6,751 nt of DNA, taken from positions 1-6,751 of the forward strand of contig CALJSD010000129.1 in the NCBI GenBank assembly GCA_937976325.1. The letters are read 5' to 3'. The position numbers and the translations under genes were made by a program. This DNA is from an uncultured Carnobacterium sp. (GTDB lineage: Bacteria > Bacillota > Bacilli > Lactobacillales > Aerococcaceae). Of the stretch, positions 1-6,357 are shown piece by piece. Every line of letters starts with the position of its first letter. Positions within the stretch are counted from its first letter, which is position 1. The notes beneath the pieces are model-generated. The model was not told the DNA's origin. It searched no databases and saw only the letters and a list, made by a program, of their open reading frames with translations.

Positions 1-77
1 GTTAAAATAACTCTCCTTATTTTTTGATTATTTCTTTGTTTTCTTCTATTTGAAATTTTTTCTTCATTTACTCTCAT
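1..77 (-). CDS. N-terminal fragment of an unidentified, probably membrane-anchored protein
   Basis: The reading frame opens at an ATG (bases 77-75) and stays open to the window edge, giving 25 codons plus two bases. The peptide starts MRVNEEKISNRRKQRNNQKI and continues RRVIL. It is rich in Arg, Lys, Gln and Asn and turns hydrophobic at the edge, as in a cytoplasmic basic head before a membrane helix. A stop codon lies directly upstream in frame, so this is the first possible ATG. A GGAGTGG ribosome site sits 8 bases upstream and an extended -10 promoter lies about 33 bases upstream, which together make a real gene more likely than chance. LytR-CpsA-Psr ligases, which attach teichoic acid or capsule to peptidoglycan, often have such N-termini and would fit the neighbourhood. 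Other membrane proteins look the same, so the family is a guess. Confidence 0.6.
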   Translation of the reverse strand, partial: MRVNEEKISNRRKQRNNQKIRRVIL

Positions 78-82
78 TCATT

Positions 83-89
83 CCACTCC
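83..89 (-). promoter_or_regulatory. Ribosome binding site of the gene at the left edge
   Basis: GGAGTGG on the minus strand, 5 bases before the ATG at 77 (8 bases counted from the GGAG core). It decides between two overlapping ATGs. The one at 81-79 is too close and stops after five codons. The one at 77-75 is well spaced and opens the long frame. Confidence 0.55.
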
Positions 90-109
90 AATAACTATAC
101 AATCAGTTT

Positions 110-137
110 ATTATATCATAGATTTGCTTGAATTCAT
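110..137 (-). promoter_or_regulatory. Predicted sigma-A promoter with extended -10
   Basis: The minus strand reads TGATATAAT at 118-110, a perfect extended -10 (TGnTATAAT). The -35 is weak: ATGAAT at 137-132 with a 16-base spacer matches TTGACA at three positions. Extended -10 promoters tolerate this. The predicted start of transcription near 103 gives a leader of about 26 bases to the ATG at 77. It lies just downstream of the glycosyltransferase stop codon, so the left-edge gene can be transcribed on its own. I see no convincing terminator between the two genes, so readthrough is also possible. Confidence 0.6.
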
Positions 138-154
138 GAGTATTTATAGTAATT

Positions 155-1171
155 TTAAGATTTATCTTTTGAATCAAAATACTCTTTTTTAAATTCAAAA
201 CCAAAAATCCATCCTTTAATCGTTCCAATACCATATGCAAAATGAACGGCAATCATAATGAACGGAATTAATAGTAATGTTGGATTGAATTTTTGCTTAG
301 AAATTTCAAAAACAGACAATCCTAAGACTGCCAATAAATAGAGCCCAAACACTGTTAATAAAGGTGCAAAACTGATTGGCGTCAATATCATGAGTACAAG
401 TAAAGTCGCCACAAATACACCTGGCCCGAAATGGAATAATGATAAGCAATCTCGGCAAACATGAGAGGTTAATCCAATCCAATATCCGTTTGCAAATTTT
501 TGTTGAATCATTTTTGTGAAAGTTGGGCGAATATATTGGAAGGACTCAATTGAAGTGTCGTACCAAATTTTAAATCCATTTTTACGGATACGATAGTGAT
601 ACTCATTATCTTCTGTACGCGTTAATTTTTCGTCAAAATAACCGACTGTATCGACTACATCTTTGTGATACATTCCTTGGAATACAGAATCCACATAGCG
701 GCTTGTGTCTCCTTTTCTGTAGTTTGCGATACTACTTCCAAGAGCGGACTCTTCAACGATATGTAATGTTTTTGAAAAATCATCTTCTGCTTGGACAATA
801 GTTGGTCTTTTACCCCCACAAACTTTCTGCCCTGATTCAATCACTTTAACATTGGCTTCGATAAAGTTTGTAGGAATTTGTGAGTGCGCATCTACTTTTA
901 AATAGCAATCACCATCGGAGTTTTTAAACCCTAAGTTTAACCCTGTATTTAATGTTTTTCTTGGATTATCGAGAATCTTCACCGCATAAAATAAATGCTC
1001 ATTTTCAGTTTTAAATTGTTCCATCAAAGCACGAGTATTATCTGTAGACATTGCATTCACTAATACTATTTCAATATTTTTTAATGGATAAGTTTGATTT
1101 TTTAAACTTTCAAAAATTTCAGGTAAGTAATCTTGCTCATTATAGGCACTAATATTTACGGAAACTAACAT
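155..1171 (-). CDS. Family 2 glycosyltransferase with C-terminal membrane helices (ExoA-like)
   Basis: 338 aa. The N-terminal GT-A domain (about residues 1-230) opens with VSVNISAYNEQDYL, the usual GT2 nucleotide-binding start. It has an acidic metal/sugar-binding motif at KVDAHSQIP (D94) and TEDNEYHYRIRKNG at 186-199, matching the ED catalytic-base region. QQKFANGYWIGL (223-234) follows, resembling ExoA-type GT2 enzymes. Hydrophobic stretches at about 250-268, 270-288 and 298-318 suggest C-terminal helices, so it should act at the inner membrane face. Expected role: transfer of a second sugar from a nucleotide donor to the undecaprenyl-linked amino sugar made by the three upstream genes. Donor and acceptor cannot be read from sequence; glucose onto AATGal would be the pneumococcal parallel. 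The start is supported by GAGGTGGAG close upstream. It is the last gene of the module, 59 bases after the dehydratase, behind a strong hairpin. Confidence 0.85.
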   Translation of the reverse strand: MLVSVNISAYNEQDYLPEIFESLKNQTYPLKNIEIVLVNAMSTDNTRALMEQFKTENEHLFYAVKILDNPRKTLNTGLNLGFKNSDGDCYLKVDAHSQIPTNFIEANVKVIESGQKVCGGKRPTIVQAEDDFSKTLHIVEESALGSSIANYRKGDTSRYVDSVFQGMYHKDVVDTVGYFDEKLTRTEDNEYHYRIRKNGFKIWYDTSIESFQYIRPTFTKMIQQKFANGYWIGLTSHVCRDCLSLFHFGPGVFVATLLVLMILTPISFAPLLTVFGLYLLAVLGLSVFEISKQKFNPTLLLIPFIMIAVHFAYGIGTIKGWIFGFEFKKEYFDSKDKS

Positions 1172-1194
1172 TTCTCCACCTCTTTTTATATGAT

Positions 1195-1226
1195 AAAAGG
1201 ATTGGGAAATCTATCCCAATCCTTTT
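1195..1226 (-). terminator. Intra-operon hairpin, possible partial terminator or attenuator
   Basis: A perfect 13-bp inverted repeat (AAAAGGATTGGGA / TCCCAATCCTTTT) with a 6-base loop fills most of the gap between the dehydratase stop and the glycosyltransferase start. In the minus-strand RNA the core stem is preceded by AAAA and followed by UUUUAU, so the U-tract is short and partly within the stem. That fits a weak intrinsic terminator, or an mRNA-stabilising or processing element, better than a full stop. No new promoter fits between it and the next gene, so the downstream gene presumably depends on readthrough. The plus-strand side is also U-rich, but there is no plus-strand gene to terminate. 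Confidence 0.7.
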
Positions 1227-1230
1227 CATT

Positions 1231-3036
1231 TTATTTCTTTTTATTCGCAATATCAATCAATTCATCGTGTAATTGTTGATCAGTATAGCTTTCGAAGTTC
1301 TCAATGAAGTTATACACGCGATTAATCTTAGAATTGTCCGCAATTCCAATATGAATCTTAGGAAAGACTTGTTTTGGATTTACTTCCCCTTCGTTCAGTA
1401 ACTCTTCATACATTTTCTCTCCTGGACGTAATCCTGTAAATTTAATCTCGATATCGCCTTCATCATATCCTGAAAGACGAATTAAGTTCTTCGCTAAGTC
1501 TACAATCTTCACTGGTTGACCCATATCAAGTACGAAGATTTCTCCGCCTCGAGCAAGTGACCCTGCTTGGATTACTAATTGTGCAGCCTCTGGAATCGTC
1601 ATAAAGTAACGTACGATATCAGGGTGAGTAACTGTAATTGGTCCCCCTTCAGCAATTTGTTTCTTAAAGAGTGGAATTACTGAACCACGTGAACCTAATA
1701 CATTCCCGAAACGAACCGCAACGAATTTAGTATACTCGCTACGTGTCGCCATATCTTGCACAATCATTTCGCAAAGACGTTTTGTAGCCCCCATAATATT
1801 TGGTGGGTTAACAGCTTTGTCTGTCGATACCATTACAAAAGATTTTACTCGTGCATGGCTTGCGGCTTCGGCTACGTTTCTTGTACCAAGAATATTATTT
1901 TTTACTGCCTCACGAGGGTTCAATTCCATTAACGGTACGTGTTTATGTGCTGCCGCATGGTAAACGACATCTGGTTTATATTTATCCATCACTTCAAAAA
2001 TACGTTTACGGTCTTGCACATCGGCAATGACTGGTGTAATCGTGAAGTGTTGAGAATATTTACCAACTAATTCCATATTCAATTGATAAATACTATTTTC
2101 ACCATGTCCTAAAATGATGATTTCTTTTGGTTTGAATTTAGCCACTTGACGGCAAATTTCTGAACCGATTGAACCACCTGCACCCGTTACAAGGATTTTC
2201 TTGCCACGAAGTTGTTTTTCAATCATCGTTTGATCCAAATGAACTGGCTCACGACCTAATAAGTCTTCGATTTCAACATTTCTTAATTGTTGTACATGTA
2301 AGTTCCCGCTCATGACATCGTCAATATTTGGTAAGATTACACATTCAGCACCAGTCTTGCGAGCAACATCATACACTTCATTTAATTTCTTAATTGGTAG
2401 TGATGGCATCGCAATAACGACTTTAGTGATTCCCATCGTATCTACAATATGTTCGATATCTTTGATAGCTCCTAAAATACGAACCCCATAAATATCTTTA
2501 CGCAGTTTTTCTGGATCATCATCAACAAAGGCTATTGGATTCATACGCATTGCTGGATGCATAAGCATTTGACGAACTAATAATGTTCCGGCAGCTCCCG
2601 CACCAACGATTAATGTTGGTTTTGCATTTTCCATGACGCTGCTATCCGCAAAGAATTCACGGAAGACACGCATTGAAAGACGAACTCCACCGATTGAAAT
2701 CACTAGTAATAACCAGCAAACAATTAGGAATTGCCACGTTACTTTCGTATCAAAGAAAGCAAGTCCTGAAATCGTTGATACAATTACTGTTGCTGACACA
2801 CATTTTACGACTGTGATAACTTCATACACACTAGCAAATTCCCAATCTCTCCAATAAAGATTGAAGAAATAAGAGAAAACATAATAGGCTACTAACGATA
2901 AAATCGCTGTAATTGTTAATCCGTGAATATTACGAATTAACCCCTCTGTTACTAATCGAAATCCTAAAAATACTGATCCAACAACAAGTAGCGAGTCAAC
3001 GATGAATAATAATAAAATTCTTAATCGATTATTCAT
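1231..3036 (-). CDS. Membrane-bound UDP-GlcNAc 4,6-dehydratase, PglF/CapD type
   Basis: 601 aa, the usual length of the long membrane-bound nucleotide-sugar dehydratases. About four hydrophobic segments (5-27, 40-59, 76-95, 99-117) anchor it. A CoA-binding-like Rossmann domain follows with GAGAAG at 145-150. The catalytic extended SDR domain begins at about 279 with the NAD-binding GAGGSIG (285-291). The active site reads STDKAVNPPNIMGATK: T405, D406, K407 and M415 align with the Thr-Asp-Lys and Met of PglF, where Asp-Lys replaces the usual SDR Tyr. Such enzymes convert UDP-GlcNAc to UDP-2-acetamido-2,6-dideoxy-4-keto-hexose with retained C5 configuration, rather than the inverting PseB/FlaA1 reaction. 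The GLRPGEKMYEELL motif (535-547) is typical of the family. The start is backed by AGGAGAGG 8 bases upstream. The preceding aminotransferase gene, 18 bases away, would use its product. Annotation pipelines may call it CapD or an NDP-sugar epimerase. Confidence 0.9.
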   Translation of the reverse strand: MNNRLRILLLFIVDSLLVVGSVFLGFRLVTEGLIRNIHGLTITAILSLVAYYVFSYFFNLYWRDWEFASVYEVITVVKCVSATVIVSTISGLAFFDTKVTWQFLIVCWLLLVISIGGVRLSMRVFREFFADSSVMENAKPTLIVGAGAAGTLLVRQMLMHPAMRMNPIAFVDDDPEKLRKDIYGVRILGAIKDIEHIVDTMGITKVVIAMPSLPIKKLNEVYDVARKTGAECVILPNIDDVMSGNLHVQQLRNVEIEDLLGREPVHLDQTMIEKQLRGKKILVTGAGGSIGSEICRQVAKFKPKEIIILGHGENSIYQLNMELVGKYSQHFTITPVIADVQDRKRIFEVMDKYKPDVVYHAAAHKHVPLMELNPREAVKNNILGTRNVAEAASHARVKSFVMVSTDKAVNPPNIMGATKRLCEMIVQDMATRSEYTKFVAVRFGNVLGSRGSVIPLFKKQIAEGGPITVTHPDIVRYFMTIPEAAQLVIQAGSLARGGEIFVLDMGQPVKIVDLAKNLIRLSGYDEGDIEIKFTGLRPGEKMYEELLNEGEVNPKQVFPKIHIGIADNSKINRVYNFIENFESYTDQQLHDELIDIANKKK

Positions 3037-3054
3037 TTAAATATCCTCTCCTGA

Positions 3055-4272
3055 CTATCCAAGTACTTCTTGAATCACTTCTAAATAATTTTGAACAATG
3101 TAGTCCACATCTTCGTCACTAAGTAATCCATGTAATGGTAGAGTTACTTCATTTTCAAAGAAACGGTAAGCATTTGGATAATCTTCCATACGGAATCCCA
3201 TGTTTTGGTAAGCCGTTAATAATGGAAGTGGTTTGTAGTGAACGTTACATGAAACGCCACGTTCTGCCATTTTTGTGATGATTTCTCCACGTTGATCATA
3301 GCTTGCGCCTTGAACACGAGTGATATATAAATGGCGTGAAGATTCGTAGTCTTTACCTTCGTGAGGTAATACTTGGATACGTTTATCCGCAGATAATCCT
3401 TTATCAAGATTACGTACGATTTCTTTTCTACGTTCCAATAATTGTGGGTAACGTTCTAATTGCGCTAAACCAATCGCAGCCATAATATCTGGCATATTGC
3501 ATTTGAATCCTGGAATCACAATATCGTATTCCCAAGAACCTGGTTTAATTTTGGCTAAAGCGTCTTTTGTTTGTCCGTGTAATGAGTACACTTGGAATTC
3601 TTTATACATTGCTTCAGAATCCAATTCGTTTGCTGGATTCCAAGTAATACATCCACCTTCTGCAGTCGTTAAGTTCTTAACGGCATGGAAAGAGAATGAC
3701 GCAAAGTCCGCTAATTTAGCAACAGACACACCATCGCGAGTTGTTCCAATTGCGTGTGCACAGTCAGAAACTACAATAATACGGTTAAAGTAACGTTGTA
3801 AGTTTGTTGATGGACGGAATAATCCACGTTTTGATTCTACTACTTCGAAAATACGATGGTAGTCACATGGTACCCCTGCTAATTCTACAGGAATAATCAC
3901 TTTTGTTTTTTCAGTAATGGCATCCGCTAAGGCATCATAATTCATTTCGAAATGGTCTTCTTGGATATCAACCATAACTGGTGTTGCTCCAACGTGTTCA
4001 ATCACACTACAAGAAGCTGTATATGTGTAAGCAGGAACGATGACTTCGTCTCCAGGCCCTACACCTAAAACGCGTAATGCTAACTCTAAAGCAGCTGTTG
4101 CTGAGTTTAAGCAGACTACTTTTTCAGTGCCCATATATTCAGCTAATTGGCGTTCAAATTCTTTTGTTTTTGGTCCTGTTGTAATCCAACCAGATTTTAA
4201 TACTTCAACAACATTGTTGATTTCCTTTTCTGTAATATCTGGTGGTGAGAATGGAATATTTCTAACTTTCAT
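3055..4272 (-). CDS. DegT/DnrJ/EryC1/StrS-family nucleotide-sugar aminotransferase
   Basis: 405 aa, a complete PLP-dependent sugar aminotransferase. SGWITTGPKTKEFE (27-40) is the characteristic N-terminal motif. NSATAAL (56-62) is the PLP phosphate loop, VVSDCAHAIG (167-176) supplies D170 for the pyridine nitrogen, and SFHAVKNLTTAEGG has the Schiff-base lysine K199. The C-terminal part has HYKPLP (345-350). Expected reaction: glutamate-dependent amination at C4 of the 4-keto sugar made by the dehydratase gene just downstream. This gives UDP-4-amino-4,6-dideoxy-GlcNAc (as PglE) or the galacto isomer UDP-AATGal (as WcfR and the pneumococcal enzyme). The stereochemistry cannot be decided from motifs. 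No acetyltransferase follows in the module, which favours a sugar that keeps a free amine. Residues 141-165 form a stretch before the D170 strand that I take to be a subfamily trait. GGAGG lies 7 bases before the ATG, and the gap to the upstream gene is 15 bases. Confidence 0.9.
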   Translation of the reverse strand: MKVRNIPFSPPDITEKEINNVVEVLKSGWITTGPKTKEFERQLAEYMGTEKVVCLNSATAALELALRVLGVGPGDEVIVPAYTYTASCSVIEHVGATPVMVDIQEDHFEMNYDALADAITEKTKVIIPVELAGVPCDYHRIFEVVESKRGLFRPSTNLQRYFNRIIVVSDCAHAIGTTRDGVSVAKLADFASFSFHAVKNLTTAEGGCITWNPANELDSEAMYKEFQVYSLHGQTKDALAKIKPGSWEYDIVIPGFKCNMPDIMAAIGLAQLERYPQLLERRKEIVRNLDKGLSADKRIQVLPHEGKDYESSRHLYITRVQGASYDQRGEIITKMAERGVSCNVHYKPLPLLTAYQNMGFRMEDYPNAYRFFENEVTLPLHGLLSDEDVDYIVQNYLEVIQEVLG

Positions 4273-4287
4273 GTTGGTTCCTCCAAG

Positions 4288-4980
4288 TTATTTTAAGACT
4301 GCAATCACTGTTTTTACCATAATTGCAATATCATTTTTTAAACTACATTTTTTTAAATAATCAATATTGTATTGCATTTTTTCTGGCAAGATATGTTCGA
4401 TATATGCTTCATCGACGGTTAGCCCTTGTTTCGTCCACTCCGCAATCTTTTCAGCTTCATGTCTAAATTCAATCGCAGCAATCGATGTTACTCCGGCAGG
4501 AAGTAATAAAGTTGTCTGCATTTCTGGCGTGTATGCATCTACATATTTTTGTACTTCCGGTCTTGCGCCTACAAAAGACATATCTCCAATTAATACATTC
4601 AGTAGCTGAGCTACTTCATCTAAACGATAATTACGAACACGACGTCCAACTTTTGTAATACGTGGATCGTGGTCTTGTGTTACAAGCGGCCCTACTTTAT
4701 CCGCATTTAATACCATCGTTCTGAATTTAAATATTTTAAATTTGCGTCCATTTGTCGTAACGCGTTCCTGTCTATAAAACACAGGCCCACCATCTTCTAA
4801 TTTAATTGCAATCGCAATAATTAAAAAGACGATTGATAACGGAATTAGTAATAACAACGATACAACGATATCAAAAATTCGTTTTGAAATCAGATACCCT
4901 TTTCGCTGTCGAAGTTCCTTCTGTGTTTTGATTACGAGTTCATTTCTCATAAATTCTGGCAATGAAATATTCTCGTTCAT
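4288..4980 (-). CDS. Undecaprenyl-phosphate phosphoglycosyl transferase (small monotopic type, PF02397)
   Basis: 230 aa from the chosen start. A single hydrophobic segment at about 36-60 (with a Pro at 47, as in the re-entrant helix of PglC) is preceded by KRIFDIVVS. GGPVFYRQER (64-73) and FKIFKFRTM (81-89) follow, then RNYRLDEVAQLLNVLIGDM with the catalytic Asp-Glu pair D121-E122. The family transfers a phospho-sugar from a UDP-sugar to undecaprenyl phosphate on the inner membrane face, the first committed step of a lipid-linked glycan. With the aminotransferase and dehydratase downstream, the substrate is probably a UDP-2-acetamido-4-amino-trideoxyhexose. The usual GPRP motif reads GARPE (138-142), a variant I recall from other Gram-positive members. 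A longer frame exists from an ATG at 5025, but that codon precedes the predicted transcription start. The ATG at 4980 has an excellent ribosome site, so I chose it. It is the first gene of the surface-glycan unit. Confidence 0.88.
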   Translation of the reverse strand: MNENISLPEFMRNELVIKTQKELRQRKGYLISKRIFDIVVSLLLLIPLSIVFLIIAIAIKLEDGGPVFYRQERVTTNGRKFKIFKFRTMVLNADKVGPLVTQDHDPRITKVGRRVRNYRLDEVAQLLNVLIGDMSFVGARPEVQKYVDAYTPEMQTTLLLPAGVTSIAAIEFRHEAEKIAEWTKQGLTVDEAYIEHILPEKMQYNIDYLKKCSLKNDIAIMVKTVIAVLK

Positions 4981-4984
4981 AAAA

Positions 4985-4992
4985 TCTCCTTT
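4985..4992 (-). promoter_or_regulatory. Ribosome binding site fixing the phosphoglycosyl transferase start
   Basis: AAAGGAGA on the minus strand, 4 bases from its end to the ATG at 4980. No comparable site precedes the longer in-frame ATG at 5025, and the ATG at 4995-4993 overlaps this site itself. Confidence 0.8.
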
Positions 4993-5013
4993 CATGCCTA
5001 GATAACCTTCCCT

Positions 5014-5043
5014 ATTATACCACATTTTCTTAAATTGCGGTAA
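5014..5043 (-). promoter_or_regulatory. Predicted sigma-A promoter of the surface-glycan operon
   Basis: The minus strand reads TGGTATAAT at 5022-5014, a perfect extended -10. The -35 region is poor: TTACCG at 5043-5038 with an 18-base spacer has three matches to TTGACA. Transcription would start near 5007 and leave a leader of about 26 bases, too short for a riboswitch. The promoter lies downstream of the coaBC terminator, so the glycan genes form a separate unit. Confidence 0.7.
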
Positions 5044-5076
5044 ATTTCTATGTAAATCTAAAAATTATTTTTGGAT

Positions 5077-5116
5077 AAAAAAACAAACCAATCTAACAGT
5101 AATGTTAAATTGGTTT
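5077..5116 (-). terminator. Intrinsic terminator of the coaBC operon
   Basis: The arms 5085-5098 (AAACCAATCTAACA) and 5103-5116 (TGTTAAATTGGTTT) pair over 14 bp around a 4-base loop. The single imperfect position (5093/5108) is C/A on the plus strand but G-U in minus-strand RNA, so the stem is continuous only in the coaBC sense. Seven U residues follow (complement of 5083-5077). It begins 20 bases after the coaBC stop codon. Confidence 0.88.
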
Positions 5117-5136
5117 ATCATTTTATTCATCATCAA

Positions 5137-6354
5137 TTATTGAATTATATTTTCTTCAACTAAAGTTCTCCAAATTTCAATAGCTAAATCGTCTTTTGAA
5201 GACTCTGGGAGTGGAATTTGTTTTCCATTTTTTGTCAAGATGGTTACTTGGTGATTATCAGCGTTAAATCCAATGTTTGAACTAGAAACATCATTTGCAA
5301 TAATCGCATCGGCTTTTTTCTTTTCTAATTTAGCTATAGCATACTCAAGAACTTTTTCAGTCTCTGCCGCAAAACCAATCACAACTTGGCCCTCTTTTTT
5401 AGAATGTCCAAGTCCTTTTAGAATATCTGGATTCTCTGCTAATTCTAGTTTTAATCCTGATTCATTGTGTTGCTTTTTAATTTTCTGGTCCGAACGATTC
5501 GCTACATAGTAATCAGACACCGCCGCTACCATCACAGCAACATCCGTAGTTGGAAATTGTGCTGTAACCACTTCTTCCATTTCACGAGCGGATTCCACAT
5601 ACGTTACATTCACACCAAACGGAACTTTCAATTGTTTGGTTGCTGACACTAATTGAACTTCAGCACCTAAGACAGATGCAGCCTTTGCAAGTGCATATCC
5701 CATCTTTCCAGAAGAATCATTAGAGATATATCTCACTGGATCAATACGCTCTTTTGTTCCACCCGCCGTAATTAGTACGGATTTCCCTTTTAACGGAGAA
5801 TTATACTCTCGTCTACTTTCAAAAAATGTCACTTGTTCGAAGATTTCTTCTGGTTCAGGAAGACGGCCTTTGCCATTATACCCTTCTGCTAAAAATCCAA
5901 CAGCTGGTTCGATAATGACTTTTCCGTCTGCTTTCAGTTGCTCCACATTACGAACGGTCGCAGGATTTTCCCACATATGTTCGTTCATTGCAGGTGCTAT
6001 ATAAATCGGAGCTGTCGTCGCCAACAATGTACTTGTTAAAAAATTATCTGCGATTCCATTGGCCATTTTCGCAATGGTATTAGCTGTTGCTGGTACGACT
6101 ACTGCCACATCTGTCTTATCTGCTAAATGGATATGTTGGACCTTACTCGCTTCGTCTTCATCAAACGTATCTGTGTGCACTTTATTTTTCGTCAACACTT
6201 GAAACGTTAGTGGCGTAATGAATTCACACGCACTCTTTGTCATCGCAACTTCCACATTCGCCCCTGCTTTTACAAATAAGCGAACGAGTGTAGCTGCTTT
6301 AAATGCAGCGATTCCACCTGTAACAAAGACGGTTACGTTTTTACCTTTCCACAT
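5137..6354 (-). CDS. coaBC: Bifunctional phosphopantothenoylcysteine decarboxylase / phosphopantothenate-cysteine ligase
   Basis: 405 aa, normal for fused CoaBC (Dfp), which makes 4'-phosphopantetheine for coenzyme A in the cytoplasm. The N-terminal FMN-dependent decarboxylase half (about 1-180) has VTGGIAAFK, the active-site His in QHIHLAD (H74), PATANTIAKMANG, and PAMN with N124. The C-terminal ligase half (about 189-400) has LITAGGTKERIDPVRYISN, SSGKMG, AAVSDYYV (277-284), KIKK (291-294), AENPDIL and GFAAETE, which bind CTP and phosphopantothenate. One oddity: where E. coli Dfp has catalytic Cys158 in an ACG motif, this protein has AEG with Glu157. The offset of one residue agrees with H74/H75 and N124/N125, so the alignment is firm. 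The frame is intact and the other key residues are present. I read it as an active CoaBC with an altered proton donor, perhaps a lineage trait. The start lies three bases after the transporter stop, behind AGAGGG, suggesting translational coupling. A terminator follows. Confidence 0.95.
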   Translation of the reverse strand: MWKGKNVTVFVTGGIAAFKAATLVRLFVKAGANVEVAMTKSACEFITPLTFQVLTKNKVHTDTFDEDEASKVQHIHLADKTDVAVVVPATANTIAKMANGIADNFLTSTLLATTAPIYIAPAMNEHMWENPATVRNVEQLKADGKVIIEPAVGFLAEGYNGKGRLPEPEEIFEQVTFFESRREYNSPLKGKSVLITAGGTKERIDPVRYISNDSSGKMGYALAKAASVLGAEVQLVSATKQLKVPFGVNVTYVESAREMEEVVTAQFPTTDVAVMVAAVSDYYVANRSDQKIKKQHNESGLKLELAENPDILKGLGHSKKEGQVVIGFAAETEKVLEYAIAKLEKKKADAIIANDVSSSNIGFNADNHQVTILTKNGKQIPLPESSKDDLAIEIWRTLVEENIIQ

Positions 6355-6357
6355 ACA

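Noticed and set aside
17..67. Minus-strand 16-codon ORF (MKKKFQIEENKEIIKK) ending at an AAGGAG, considered as a leader peptide with a downstream gene start off-window
   Set aside because: It has no good ribosome site, and the overlapping frame starting at 77 has a better one and stays open. Lys-rich peptides arise easily in such purine-rich sequence. It remains an alternative if the frame from 77 closes just outside the window.
2633..2857. Plus-strand 74-aa ORF inside the dehydratase gene
   Set aside because: It is antisense to conserved membrane and linker coding sequence, shows no ribosome site or family motif, and is explained as a shadow frame.
4040..4360. Plus-strand 106-aa ORF spanning the aminotransferase start and the end of the phosphoglycosyl transferase
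   Set aside because: It crosses two well-supported minus-strand genes and their ribosome site, its composition is low in information, and it matches no family I recognise.
4565..4570. GARPE in place of GPRP in the phosphoglycosyl transferase, considered as an inactivating change
   Set aside because: The catalytic Asp-Glu pair is intact, and related Gram-positive enzymes, as I recall, also vary at this Pro, so it is more likely a subfamily variant.
5039..5060. Short direct repeats (GTAAATTTCTA and GTAAATCTA) next to the -35 region of the glycan operon, considered as an operator
   Set aside because: They are imperfect, very AT-rich and of a size expected by chance here. No known regulator site is matched.
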